A DNA stretch of 5,815 nucleotides, from the NCBI GenBank assembly GCA_002323775.1, contig DCPV01000168.1:5983-11797 (forward strand). Reading direction: 5' to 3'. The notes under the pieces were generated by a model, which saw nothing but the letters and a program-made list of their open reading frames with translations, was not told where the DNA came from and did not search any database. The position numbers were made by a program, and so were the translations under genes. Below, piece by piece: positions 1 to 5,716 of the stretch (positions within the stretch are counted from its first letter, which is position 1; the number at the start of each line of letters is the position of its first letter). Origin of the DNA: Firmicutes bacterium UBA1535. GTDB lineage: Bacteria; Bacillota; Clostridia; Tissierellales; Sedimentibacteraceae.

Positions 1-523
1 AACTGAAAAAATGTCTGAATATCTGTATAAGTATTTGCCGGAGGATATACAGGTTAAATCTATTAAGGATTGTAGCGAAAGATTTCATTCAAGATACAAC
101 GCTTTGTCAAAAACTTATGTGTATAGGATAAATAACAACGATAAACGAAATATATTCAACAGAAAATATGAATATACTGTATGTGAGCCACTAAACGTTG
201 AAAAAATGCTAAAAGCAGCAGATTTCCTGATTGGAACACATGATTTTCAAAGCTTTACTACCTTAAAAAGCAAAAAGAAGTCAACAATAAAAACAATCTA
301 TTCGATTAATGTAGTTAAGAATGGTGATTTGATTGAAATAGAGATAAAAGGCAATTCATTTTTGTGGAATATGGTAAGAATAATCTGCGGTACTCTTATA
401 GAGGTAGGAAAAGGTAATTTAAAGCCAGAAGATGTGGAAAGAATATTAAATCAGAAAAAAAGACAAGAGGCAGGTCCGAACGCACCAGCCCATGCCTTAT
501 TTTTAAAAGACGTAGAATATTAG
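1..523 (+). CDS. truA: tRNA pseudouridine synthase A, 3' part (5' end off the window)
   Basis: TruA converts uridines 38-40 of the tRNA anticodon arm to pseudouridine in the cytoplasm. The reading frame is open from base 2, before the first ATG at base 11, so this ATG is internal and the gene is cut by the window edge. About 170 residues are visible of a family usually near 245, so the N-terminal catalytic Asp region is missing here. Counting from the ATG, the family signatures seen are FHSRYNALSKTYVYRI at 25-40, GTHDFQSF at 75-82, the block GNSFLWNMVRIICGTL at 114-129 followed by EVGKG, and the C-terminal APAHALFLKDVEY at 158-170. In the last motif Ala replaces the Gly I would expect before the Leu-x-Leu. 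The gene is not followed by rplM-rpsI as in many Firmicute truA loci, so it may be a second TruA copy; that is inference. The family call is firm. Confidence 0.93.
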   Translation, partial: TEKMSEYLYKYLPEDIQVKSIKDCSERFHSRYNALSKTYVYRINNNDKRNIFNRKYEYTVCEPLNVEKMLKAADFLIGTHDFQSFTTLKSKKKSTIKTIYSINVVKNGDLIEIEIKGNSFLWNMVRIICGTLIEVGKGNLKPEDVERILNQKKRQEAGPNAPAHALFLKDVEY

Positions 524-593
524 AAGCATATTATGAGAAATTTAATTTTTATATAATAAAATTTATAGTGTCAAAGAAAGGAATGTATTAAAA

Positions 594-1217
594 ATGAAAG
601 TTTTATTAATTAACGGAAGTCCGCACAAGAGTGGATCTACTTATACTGCTTTATCAGAAATCGAGAAGGAGCTAAATAAGGCAAATATTGAAACAGAAAT
701 ATTTCATATTGGGAACAAGCCTATAAGAGGATGTATTGCCTGCAAAAGATGCGAAAACAACAGATGTGTGTTTAATGATGATATAACAAATGCGATACTT
801 GAGAAATGCGAAAGCGTTGATGGCTTGATTGTTGGCTCGCCGGTATATTACTCATCTCCAAACGGGACACTTATTGCTATGCTGGATAGAATGTTCTATG
901 CCGGAAATAAGGTTTTGCAATATAAGCCCGCAGCAGCAATAGTTTCAGCAAGACGAGCAGGAACAACAGCTTCATTCGATGTGCTAAATAAATATTTCAC
1001 CATATCAAATATGCCGGTAGTATCATCACAATACTGGAGCATGATACACGGAAACAATGCAGAAGAAGCCAAAGAGGACTTAGAAGGTATGCAAATTATG
1101 AGAATTTTAGGTAAAAACATGGCTTGGCTTTTAAAATGTATAGAGGCCGGAAAAGAAAAAGGAATTAACATACCTCAAAGGGATGAAGCAAGAGAATTTA
1201 CTAATTTTATTAGATAA
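594..1217 (+). CDS. Flavodoxin-fold NADPH-dependent FMN reductase, iron-sulfur flavoprotein-like
   Basis: A 207-residue cytoplasmic flavoprotein of the NADPH-dependent FMN reductase (flavodoxin-like) family. MKVLLINGSPHKSGST at 1-16 is the phosphate-binding loop for FMN, and GSPVYYSSPNG at 81-91 is the second flavin loop. Between them Cys47, Cys50, Cys53 and Cys58 form C-x2-C-x2-C-x4-C, which fits the compact 4Fe-4S motif (C-x2-C-x2-C-x4-7-C) known from archaeal iron-sulfur flavoproteins; cluster binding is inferred, since many relatives keep only some of these cysteines. The physiological electron partner cannot be read from the sequence. The ATG is preceded by AAAGAAAGG at 573-581, 12 bases upstream. 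The gene lies 70 bases after truA on the same strand. A TATAAT at 552-557 could be a -10 box, but no good -35 box lies at the right distance. Transcription probably ends at the hairpin at 1264-1333. Confidence 0.88.
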   Translation: MKVLLINGSPHKSGSTYTALSEIEKELNKANIETEIFHIGNKPIRGCIACKRCENNRCVFNDDITNAILEKCESVDGLIVGSPVYYSSPNGTLIAMLDRMFYAGNKVLQYKPAAAIVSARRAGTTASFDVLNKYFTISNMPVVSSQYWSMIHGNNAEEAKEDLEGMQIMRILGKNMAWLLKCIEAGKEKGINIPQRDEAREFTNFIR

Positions 1218-1263
1218 AATTCAGAGCAAAGATACATATATGAATTTAAGAAATTAGATTATA

Positions 1264-1333
1264 AGAAAGACAGATATACGTTTTGCTTGTCAGTTTATTT
1301 AACAATACAAGTGAAGCGCATATCTGTCTTTTT
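1264..1333 (+). terminator. Very long hairpin, probable terminator of the FMN reductase gene
   Basis: Bases 1266-1290 pair with 1307-1331: 21 Watson-Crick pairs, 3 G-U pairs and one A-C mismatch (1278/1319). Two further pairs (1265/1332 as G-U, 1264/1333) extend the stem. The loop is 16 bases, and a T5 run (1329-1333) forms the 3' side of the stem end. The G-U pairs work only in RNA made from the + strand, which points to the gene ending at 1217. The outermost 12 bases (AAAGACAGATAT against ATATCTGTCTTT) are perfect. The stem is much longer than a typical intrinsic terminator. The facing minus-strand gene ends at 1360, so the hairpin might also stop that transcript, but with a poorer fold. 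Confidence 0.75.
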
Positions 1334-1359
1334 CAGTACAATGATAGTACAATAAATTA

Positions 1360-2016
1360 CTATTTAGCAGTTTTAGGCTTTTTATTTGCCAAGCTTAGCA
1401 ATATCCCAAGTGCTATTGACAAAAGTGCAGCTACTACAAGTCTGTATTCTCCCGGAAGTAAAAACACTATTGTATGTGCTGGAATCCAGAAAAACGGAAC
1501 TGTTTTAAATACTACAAATCCTATAAATCCATTCCAATCAACTCCGTTTACAGCACTCTTAACAGATACTTTAGCACTTGAAGCCTTTTCCTTAGCCTCA
1601 TATTTTAGGTCTATAAACTTATCTGTAATTTTATGAGTTGCCATCATAATAGGTCCAAAGCTTAAATTCATAAATGCACTTATACATAGAGCAGTTATAA
1701 TTTTATTTCCATGTCCGAAAACAAAGCCTTTTTCTAAAACAGCTACAGTTCCGTATTCAAACATCTTGAATGCAAGAGCTATCGCCATTCCAAGCAATCC
1801 CCATATAATAACTCTGAAAATAAACCCCGACGGAAGCTTCCAATCTCCTTTAGAAATTCTTGTTACTAACAATTCTCCCATTGGCGCAAGCAGTCCAAAC
1901 TTTATAAATCCAGACCAATAAAGATGATTAGCCGCAAATTCTACAAAGGCTTGTCTTGTTATGCCAAAAACTATTGCAACAACAGCCAATGGCCATAATA
2001 AATCAAATTTTTTCAA
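1360..2016 (-). CDS. Multi-pass membrane protein resembling the Mpv17/PMP22 family
   Basis: A 218-residue integral membrane protein of unproven function. Hydrophobic segments lie at about residues 6-20, 36-50, 66-86, 106-125, 163-186 and 190-211, with a charged, Lys-rich linker at 131-155 and a basic C-terminal tail. The pattern W-x-P-A-x4-F-x-x-P-x-x-x-R at 177-192 (FFWIPAHTIVFLLPGEYR) and GPIMMATH at 121-128 resemble the C-terminal signature and the AP-x-MM region of Mpv17/PMP22 proteins, which in eukaryotes sit in mitochondrial and peroxisomal membranes. That assignment comes from memory of the motif and is tentative. The start is TTG (2014-2016): GGGAGGAA at 2021-2028 sits at ideal distance, and the only ATG next to it (2028-2030) is out of frame and stops after five codons. 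It is convergent with the FMN reductase gene and divergent from the aldo/keto reductase gene, so it appears monocistronic. Confidence 0.82.
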   Translation of the reverse strand: MKKFDLLWPLAVVAIVFGITRQAFVEFAANHLYWSGFIKFGLLAPMGELLVTRISKGDWKLPSGFIFRVIIWGLLGMAIALAFKMFEYGTVAVLEKGFVFGHGNKIITALCISAFMNLSFGPIMMATHKITDKFIDLKYEAKEKASSAKVSVKSAVNGVDWNGFIGFVVFKTVPFFWIPAHTIVFLLPGEYRLVVAALLSIALGILLSLANKKPKTAK

Positions 2017-2020
2017 AATA

Positions 2021-2028
2021 TTCCTCCC
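2021..2028 (-). promoter_or_regulatory. Ribosome binding site deciding the TTG start
   Basis: On the minus strand GGGAGGAA lies four bases before TTG (six bases from the GGAGG core). This near-perfect match to the 16S rRNA tail supports the unusual TTG start of the membrane protein. Confidence 0.85.
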
Positions 2029-2065
2029 ATGTCTTAAATACGTTCAAGACATTATTAAATTATTG

Positions 2066-2082
2066 AGCGAACATAGTTCACT
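2066..2082 (-). promoter_or_regulatory. 17-base palindrome in the membrane-protein leader (possible operator or leader hairpin)
   Basis: AGCGAACATAGTTCACT reads as a dyad centred on T2074: seven-base arms, one mismatch (C2068/A2080). It lies between the candidate minus promoter (2104-2132) and the TTG start. In minus-strand RNA the mismatch becomes a U-G pair, giving a full seven-pair stem with a three-base loop. On the + strand it is followed by T7 (2082-2088), so it could also stop stray + transcription before it reaches the aldo/keto reductase gene. Which role applies is not decided by the sequence. Confidence 0.4.
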
Positions 2083-2103
2083 TTTTTTATTTAGTACCCA
2101 ATA

Positions 2104-2132
2104 ATATTACCATAATTATATTCCTAACTCAA
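2104..2132 (-). promoter_or_regulatory. Candidate sigma-A type promoter for the membrane protein gene
   Basis: On the minus strand TTGAGT (2127-2132) and TAATAT (2104-2109) are separated by 17 bases. Each hexamer matches the consensus at four of six positions. The predicted start near 2097 gives a leader of about 80 bases that contains the palindrome at 2066-2082. Confidence 0.45.
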
Positions 2133-2202
2133 TATAAAAATTTTTCATACTGTTCTTAGCACTAAATTGTAATAATATGGAATTATTTTTAATCAAATTT
2201 TC

Positions 2203-2231
2203 TTGATAAATACCACCAAAAATGATATATT
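2203..2231 (+). promoter_or_regulatory. Sigma-A type promoter for the aldo/keto reductase operon
   Basis: TTGATA (2203-2208) and TATATT (2226-2231) are separated by exactly 17 bases. Each matches the consensus at five of six positions, and TGA at 2223-2225 gives an extended -10 (TG-N). Transcription would start near 2238, about 74 bases before the ATG at 2312. Together with the minus promoter this accounts for the divergent region 2017-2311; no further gene is visible in it. Confidence 0.7.
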
Positions 2232-2295
2232 ATTTAATAGAAATCAAAATACATAATTAAGTAAATATTAAAACAACACTTTTAAAATAATGAAA

Positions 2296-2302
2296 GATGA
2301 GG
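2296..2302 (+). promoter_or_regulatory. Ribosome binding site deciding the start at 2312
   Basis: GATGAGG ends nine bases before the ATG at 2312. The in-frame ATG at 2297 lies inside this site and has only weak AATGAAAG ahead of it, so translation most likely starts at 2312, not 2297. Confidence 0.65.
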
Positions 2303-2311
2303 TATTTGAAA

Positions 2312-3412
2312 ATGAAAATGTCTAAAGTAGATAAGTTAAATGTTAGCCTTTCAAAGCTTGGCTTTGGTCTTATGAGATTGCCACATAAAAATGAAAATGA
2401 GATAGACCAAGAGCAAGTTAATGAAATGGTAAAATTCGCCTATGATAATGGTGTAAATTATTATGATACTGCATATGTTTATAACAATGGAGGAAGTGAG
2501 ATAGCTCTTGGAACTGCTTTAAAACAAATAAAAAGAGAAGATATATTTGTTGCAGACAAGCTTCCTATGAGAAAAATTACTTCTAAGGAAAGCTTAGATG
2601 AGTTATTTAACACAAGTCTTGAAAGACTTCAAACAGACTATATTGATTTTTACTTACTACACGCTCTTGATAGAGGATTGCTAAAAACTATCAATGAATT
2701 TGATGTAGTAGCATGGGCATTACAAAAGAAAAAAGAAGGTAAGATTAAATACCTTGGCTTTTCAATTCATGATACATATGAAACCCTATTAGAAATACTA
2801 AAATTAAATGATTGGGACTTTGCTCAAATACAATTTAATTATATGGATGCCGAAGACCATCCCGGAGAAAAAGGATACCTAGAGCTTACAAAACGCAATA
2901 TTCCAATAGTTATTATGGAACCATTAAAGGGAGGAATGTTATCAGATATACCTGATAATATTGCAAAACCTTTCAGAGATCTAAATGGCTCAAATGTAAA
3001 ATTTGCATTTAGCTGGCTTGCAGAAAAGCAAGGAATTGTAACTATACTTTCTGGCATGAGTAATATGGCTCAAATAAAAGAAAATGTTGAATTATTTAAA
3101 AACATACAAGATTTAAGCAGCGAAGAACACAATGCAATCTTAGAGGTTGAGAAAAATATAAGATCTTTACAAAAGGTAAATTGTACCGGATGCAGATATT
3201 GTATGCCATGTCCATTTGGAGTAAGAATCCCAAGCATATTCAAAGGTTGGAACACAAACTCTATGAACAATGGATCAAACTGGATTTCAGGCTCATACAT
3301 AGACTATGAATCAGCTGAAAAATGTACAGAATGTGGAGCATGTATGGTTCACTGTCCACAACACATACAAATACCTGATATGCTTAAAAATGTAATTTCT
3401 GAGAAAGAATAA
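2312..3412 (+). CDS. Aldo/keto reductase with C-terminal 4Fe-4S dicluster domain
   Basis: A 366-residue cytoplasmic oxidoreductase. The N-terminal ~280 residues form the aldo/keto reductase barrel. Counting from the ATG at 2312, the catalytic tetrad is visible as Asp52 and Tyr57 (DTAYVY), Lys83 (ADKLP) and His117 (YLLHAL). GFSIHD near 149-154 and the late SGMSN motif fit the NAD(P)-binding half. A ferredoxin-like tail follows with two cysteine sets: C291-x2-C294-x2-C297-x2-C300 (CTGCRYCMPCP) and C338-x2-C341-x2-C344-x3-C348 (CTECGACMVHCP). Such Fe-S aldo/keto reductases are common in clostridia and other anaerobes; the tail suggests electron exchange with ferredoxin or a partner enzyme, but the substrate is unknown. 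An in-frame ATG at 2297 would add five residues and is less likely. The gene is first in a unit with the acetyltransferase 17 bases downstream. Confidence 0.93.
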   Translation: MKMSKVDKLNVSLSKLGFGLMRLPHKNENEIDQEQVNEMVKFAYDNGVNYYDTAYVYNNGGSEIALGTALKQIKREDIFVADKLPMRKITSKESLDELFNTSLERLQTDYIDFYLLHALDRGLLKTINEFDVVAWALQKKKEGKIKYLGFSIHDTYETLLEILKLNDWDFAQIQFNYMDAEDHPGEKGYLELTKRNIPIVIMEPLKGGMLSDIPDNIAKPFRDLNGSNVKFAFSWLAEKQGIVTILSGMSNMAQIKENVELFKNIQDLSSEEHNAILEVEKNIRSLQKVNCTGCRYCMPCPFGVRIPSIFKGWNTNSMNNGSNWISGSYIDYESAEKCTECGACMVHCPQHIQIPDMLKNVISEKE

Positions 3413-3429
3413 ATGATAAGTAAGGAAAA

Positions 3430-3948
3430 ATGATACCCTTGAGCAATTCAATAAAAAACATTGACCACAAAAATTACACTATAAGAACTGCCGATGAAAA
3501 AGATATACCATTAATACTTGAATTCATTAAAAAAACAGCATTATATGAAAAAATGCAAAATGATGTTACTGCCACAGAAGAAAGGCTTAGGTATTCTTTA
3601 TTTGAAAGAAAAATTGCAACGGTAATTATAGGCGAATATTGTAATATACCCATGAGCTATGCGATATTTTTTTATAATTTTTCTTCATTCGATGGTAAAC
3701 TTGGCGTTTATTTAGAGGATATATATGTTGATCAAGAATTCAGAGGAATGGGCTTTGCAAAAAAGTTAATTTCATATATATCAAAAATAGCAGTAAATAA
3801 CGACTATAGTCGTATTGAATGGGTTTGCCTTAATTGGAATGAACATGCAATAATGTCTTATAAGAAAATGGGGGCTATCCCTCAAGAACAATGGTTAAGA
3901 TTTAAGCTAAGTGATAAAAATTTAATTGATATGGCTAATAAAGATTAA
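3430..3948 (+). CDS. GNAT N-acetyltransferase, SSAT/thialysine acetyltransferase-like
   Basis: A 172-residue cytoplasmic acetyltransferase of the GNAT superfamily that would move an acetyl group from acetyl-CoA to an amine. The order of motifs follows spermidine/spermine N1-acetyltransferase and its thialysine-using relative: ALYEKM at 37-42, MSYAIFFYNFSSFDGKLGVY at 75-94, LEDIYV at 95-100, the acetyl-CoA pyrophosphate loop RGMGFA at 105-110, and WNEHAIMSYKKMGA at 136-149, where Tyr144 is in the position of the family's general acid. A small amine or lysine analogue is therefore a reasonable substrate guess, not a demonstrated one. Length is normal. AAGGA (3422-3426) lies only three bases before the ATG, a tight spacing; a TTG at 3439 in frame is the alternative start. 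The 17-base gap after the reductase and the terminator just downstream indicate a two-gene operon, although no common pathway is evident. Confidence 0.88.
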   Translation: MIPLSNSIKNIDHKNYTIRTADEKDIPLILEFIKKTALYEKMQNDVTATEERLRYSLFERKIATVIIGEYCNIPMSYAIFFYNFSSFDGKLGVYLEDIYVDQEFRGMGFAKKLISYISKIAVNNDYSRIEWVCLNWNEHAIMSYKKMGAIPQEQWLRFKLSDKNLIDMANKD

Positions 3949-3954
3949 TTCAAG

Positions 3955-4002
3955 CATATAAATTCTTAAAAATTATTTAAGAATTTATATGTTTTTCTTT
4001 TT
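3955..4002 (+). terminator. Intrinsic terminator of the reductase-acetyltransferase operon
   Basis: Bases 3955-3970 and 3976-3991 are a perfect 16-pair inverted repeat (CATATAAATTCTTAAA and its complement) with a five-base loop AATTA. It is followed by T5-C-T5 (3992-4002). It begins six bases after the stop codon at 3948. The stem has almost no G-C pairs but its length and the long T tract make the call secure for + transcription. Confidence 0.92.
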
Positions 4003-4025
4003 ATGTGTTTCTATATTGTAAGGTC

Positions 4026-4110
4026 AAATAAAAATTGAGAACTTCCTAATTTCTGTGTTATATTAATTTTGAAATTAATCATGTATCTAACAGAAAAGAA
4101 AAAGTTCTCA
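4026..4110 (-). terminator. Long two-tier hairpin, probable terminator of the epimerase gene
   Basis: In minus-strand RNA TGAGAACTT (4110-4102) pairs with 4044-4036. After two U-G pairs, one A-U pair and two mismatches, a second stem of seven pairs follows (4096-4090 with 4056-4050). The large loop holds its own A-T stem (4079-4073 with 4068-4062). T5-A-T3 follows (4034-4026). The U-G pairs exist only in minus-strand RNA and the T run is only on that side, so it serves the epimerase gene ending at 4120. Confidence 0.72.
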
Positions 4111-4119
4111 TATAAACTA

Positions 4120-4533
4120 TTACTGTTGTCTCTCACTAAGCTCTAGCAAAACTCCCATTGATGATTTTGGGTGACAGAAAGCTATTTTCGCTCCGCCTGC
4201 TCCGTATCTTGGAGTTTCGTCTATCATTTTCATTCCCTTTGCCTTCATTTCAGCTATAGCTTCTTCTATGTTGTCCACTCTTAATGCTATATGCTGAATT
4301 CCGCCATTTCCGTTGTTTTTTTCAATAAATTTTGCTATCGGTCCGTCCGGAGAAGTTGACTCTAAAAGCTCTATTTCGCTATCTCCGCATGGTAAAAAAG
4401 CAACCTTTACTTTTTGTTCCTCTACTACTTCTGTTCCCGCAGCTTTTAAGCCTAATACTCCTTCATAGAAGCTTAACGCTTCCTCCAAATTTTTTACAGC
4501 TATTCCTATATGGTCTACTCTTGATAAATTCAT
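4120..4533 (-). CDS. mce: Methylmalonyl-CoA epimerase
   Basis: This enzyme interconverts (R)- and (S)-methylmalonyl-CoA, linking propionyl-CoA chemistry to the B12-dependent mutase and succinyl-CoA. At 137 residues it has the usual length and the two-module vicinal-oxygen-chelate fold. Metal ligands can be placed by motif: His8 in VDHIGIAV, His81 in GIQHIALRV and Glu131 in GVLLELSE; Glu55 in SEIELLES stands where some homologues have Gln. [11 protein letters not shown] at 68-78 and [20 protein letters not shown] at 109-128 are also typical. AAAGGAAG ends about ten bases before the ATG. It lies 144 bases downstream of meaB on the same strand, matching the shared pathway; cotranscription is likely. 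A weak promoter-like TACAAT at 4559-4564 exists, but its -35 is poor. The gene is closed by the hairpin at 4026-4110. Confidence 0.95.
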   Translation of the reverse strand: MNLSRVDHIGIAVKNLEEALSFYEGVLGLKAAGTEVVEEQKVKVAFLPCGDSEIELLESTSPDGPIAKFIEKNNGNGGIQHIALRVDNIEEAIAEMKAKGMKMIDETPRYGAGGAKIAFCHPKSSMGVLLELSERQQ

Positions 4534-4557
4534 ATTAATTAATCTTCCTTTCTATTT

Positions 4558-4674
4558 TTATTGTATTTTTTTATTGATATATACAAAAACACCGATTACA
4601 ATGCTTATAATTCTCCTGATTGCAAAAATATAAAACGGTGCTGAATGAGCAGTAGCCAGATATTTTAAATAATC
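4558..4674 (-). other. Small hydrophobic open frame between meaB and the epimerase gene (possible small protein or gene remnant)
   Basis: Directly after the tandem stops of meaB (TAG, TGA) the same frame is open for 38 codons to a TAA at 4558-4560. The C-terminal part, residues PFYIFAIRRIISIVIGVFVY, would make one membrane helix after a short polar lead, ending NKKIQ. There is no ATG, GTG or TTG in the frame; CTG at 4657-4659 is the only conceivable start, and no ribosome binding site precedes it. It may be the tail of a decayed membrane-protein gene or chance in AT-rich DNA. The rest of this 144-base gap holds the epimerase ribosome binding site. Confidence 0.2.
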
Positions 4675-4677
4675 TCA

Positions 4678-5622
4678 CTACAATCTATTGTTTATTGAAG
4701 ATAAAAACTCGTCCATTACATCATATATATTTTTTTCTTTGTCTAATATTTGCTCTACTCTGCCGTCCAATTTGTTTTCCTTGTCAGTATGCTTTATTAC
4801 TATTTTTCTAAGCTCAGATTCTATCATTTCAACAACCTCTAGTTTCGTGTTGTTATGTCTTCTTTGCCTTAATTTTCCGGTTTCTTCAAGATAATCAGTA
4901 TGTTTTTTAATTTCATCTATAAGCTCAGCAATTCCTTCGTTTTTACTTGCTGTTACCATTAATACAGGCGGACGTCTCTCCATGTTTTGACTTAAGTCTA
5001 ACATCATATTGATTTCAGTTGCTGTACGTTGTGAGCCGAATAAATCGCTTTTATTCACTGCAAAAATATCGCCTATCTCCATTACTCCAGCCTTTATTGA
5101 CTGTATATCATCACCAAGTCCCGGAACCATTACCATCAGAATTGTATCAGCATTTTTGACTATATCAACCTCTGACTGACCGACACCAACAGTTTCTATA
5201 AATATGTAATCAACTCCATAAGCATCTAAAACCTTTACAGCATCTTTTGTTGATTTTGACAATCCACCCAAATATCCTCTAGTACCCATACTTCTGATAA
5301 ATACATTAGGGTCAAGGGCTAAATCCTGCATACGAATTCTGTCGCCAAGAATAGAGCCTCCTGAATATGGACTTGTAGGGTCAATCGCTATTATACCAAT
5401 CTTATTTCCTTCATTTAAAAGCTGTTTAGCCAGCTTATCGGTAAGTGTGCTTTTTCCTGCTCCCGGAGGTCCAGTTATTCCGATAACATGTGCCTTACCA
5501 GTATATTTATTTATTTCTTTTATAATTTCTCTAGCTTTTTCTTCATCATTTTCAACATAAGAAATAAGCCTAGCACATGAACGCTTATCACCAGCAAGCA
5601 TTTTTTCAATTAATTCATTCAT
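4678..5622 (-). CDS. meaB: MeaB/ArgK-type GTPase, methylmalonyl-CoA mutase chaperone
   Basis: A 314-residue cytoplasmic P-loop GTPase of the G3E family. In characterised systems MeaB binds the B12-dependent methylmalonyl-CoA mutase, gates cofactor loading and protects the enzyme from inactivation. Visible motifs in order: Walker A GPPGAGKST at 51-59; AIDPTSPYSGGSILGDRIRM at 79-98, which carries conserved acidic residues; SMGTRGYLGG at 111-120; Walker B region FIETVGVGQSE at 141-151; GLGDDIQ at 168-174; NKSD at 190-193 for guanine specificity; and TASKNEGI at 224-231. A helical C-terminal tail (about 255-314) matches the dimerisation region of the family. Length is normal. The ATG is preceded by AAGGTGGTGA, about three bases away. 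Older annotations call this family ArgK (LAO/AO transport kinase); the epimerase next door favours the mutase role. No mutase gene is in view, and no clear promoter lies between this gene and the hairpin at 5650-5684. Confidence 0.96.
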   Translation of the reverse strand: MNELIEKMLAGDKRSCARLISYVENDEEKAREIIKEINKYTGKAHVIGITGPPGAGKSTLTDKLAKQLLNEGNKIGIIAIDPTSPYSGGSILGDRIRMQDLALDPNVFIRSMGTRGYLGGLSKSTKDAVKVLDAYGVDYIFIETVGVGQSEVDIVKNADTILMVMVPGLGDDIQSIKAGVMEIGDIFAVNKSDLFGSQRTATEINMMLDLSQNMERRPPVLMVTASKNEGIAELIDEIKKHTDYLEETGKLRQRRHNNTKLEVVEMIESELRKIVIKHTDKENKLDGRVEQILDKEKNIYDVMDEFLSSINNRL

Positions 5623-5649
5623 TATATCACCACCTTACAGCTTTACTAG

Positions 5650-5684
5650 AAATTAAGGGGGAATTTTGAATTCCCCCTTAATTT
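5650..5684 (-). terminator. Perfect GC-core hairpin upstream of meaB, probable terminator of the preceding gene
   Basis: Bases 5650-5665 and 5669-5684 are a perfect 16-pair inverted repeat with a G5/C5 core and a three-base loop. It sits 32 bases after the stop of the minus-strand gene entering from the right and 27 bases before the meaB start. On the minus strand the C5 is followed by TTAATTTC, a weak T tract; on the + strand the following DNA is also only moderately T-rich. It may therefore be a terminator, a partial terminator (attenuator) ahead of meaB, or an mRNA-stabilising hairpin. Confidence 0.6.
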
Positions 5685-5716
5685 ATTGTTTGTTAGTTTT
5701 GCATTATGCTCATTTT

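Noticed and set aside
11..13. ATG at base 11 as the true truA start
   Set aside because: The frame is open upstream to the window edge, and the alignment to the family begins in mid-protein, so this Met is internal.
542..567. AT-only inverted repeat between truA and the FMN reductase gene as a terminator
   Set aside because: The arms contain no G-C pairs, include a mismatch and are not followed by a T run; such repeats are expected by chance in this AT-rich DNA.
896..1171. 91-codon minus-strand open frame within the FMN reductase gene
   Set aside because: Antisense shadow of a well-supported flavoprotein; no family features.
1283..1636. 117-codon + strand open frame over the hairpin and the 3' part of the membrane protein gene
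   Set aside because: It lies antisense to a convincing membrane protein, begins inside the hairpin, and has no ribosome binding site or recognisable motif.
2068..2079. Possible LexA (SOS) box CGAACATAGTTC
   Set aside because: The Gram-positive LexA box needs four bases between GAAC and GTTC; here there are three, so it is listed only as an unassigned palindrome.
2839..3300. Two minus-strand open frames inside the aldo/keto reductase gene
   Set aside because: Both are antisense to conserved barrel and Fe-S coding sequence and lack start signals.
4036..4110. Miniature inverted-repeat transposable element
   Set aside because: No target-site duplication is visible beside the arms, and the position and T run fit a terminator for the epimerase gene.
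4332..4894. Two 68-codon + strand open frames opposite the epimerase and meaB genes
   Set aside because: They mirror conserved coding sequence of the minus strand; their Leu/Ser-rich composition is typical of antisense frames.
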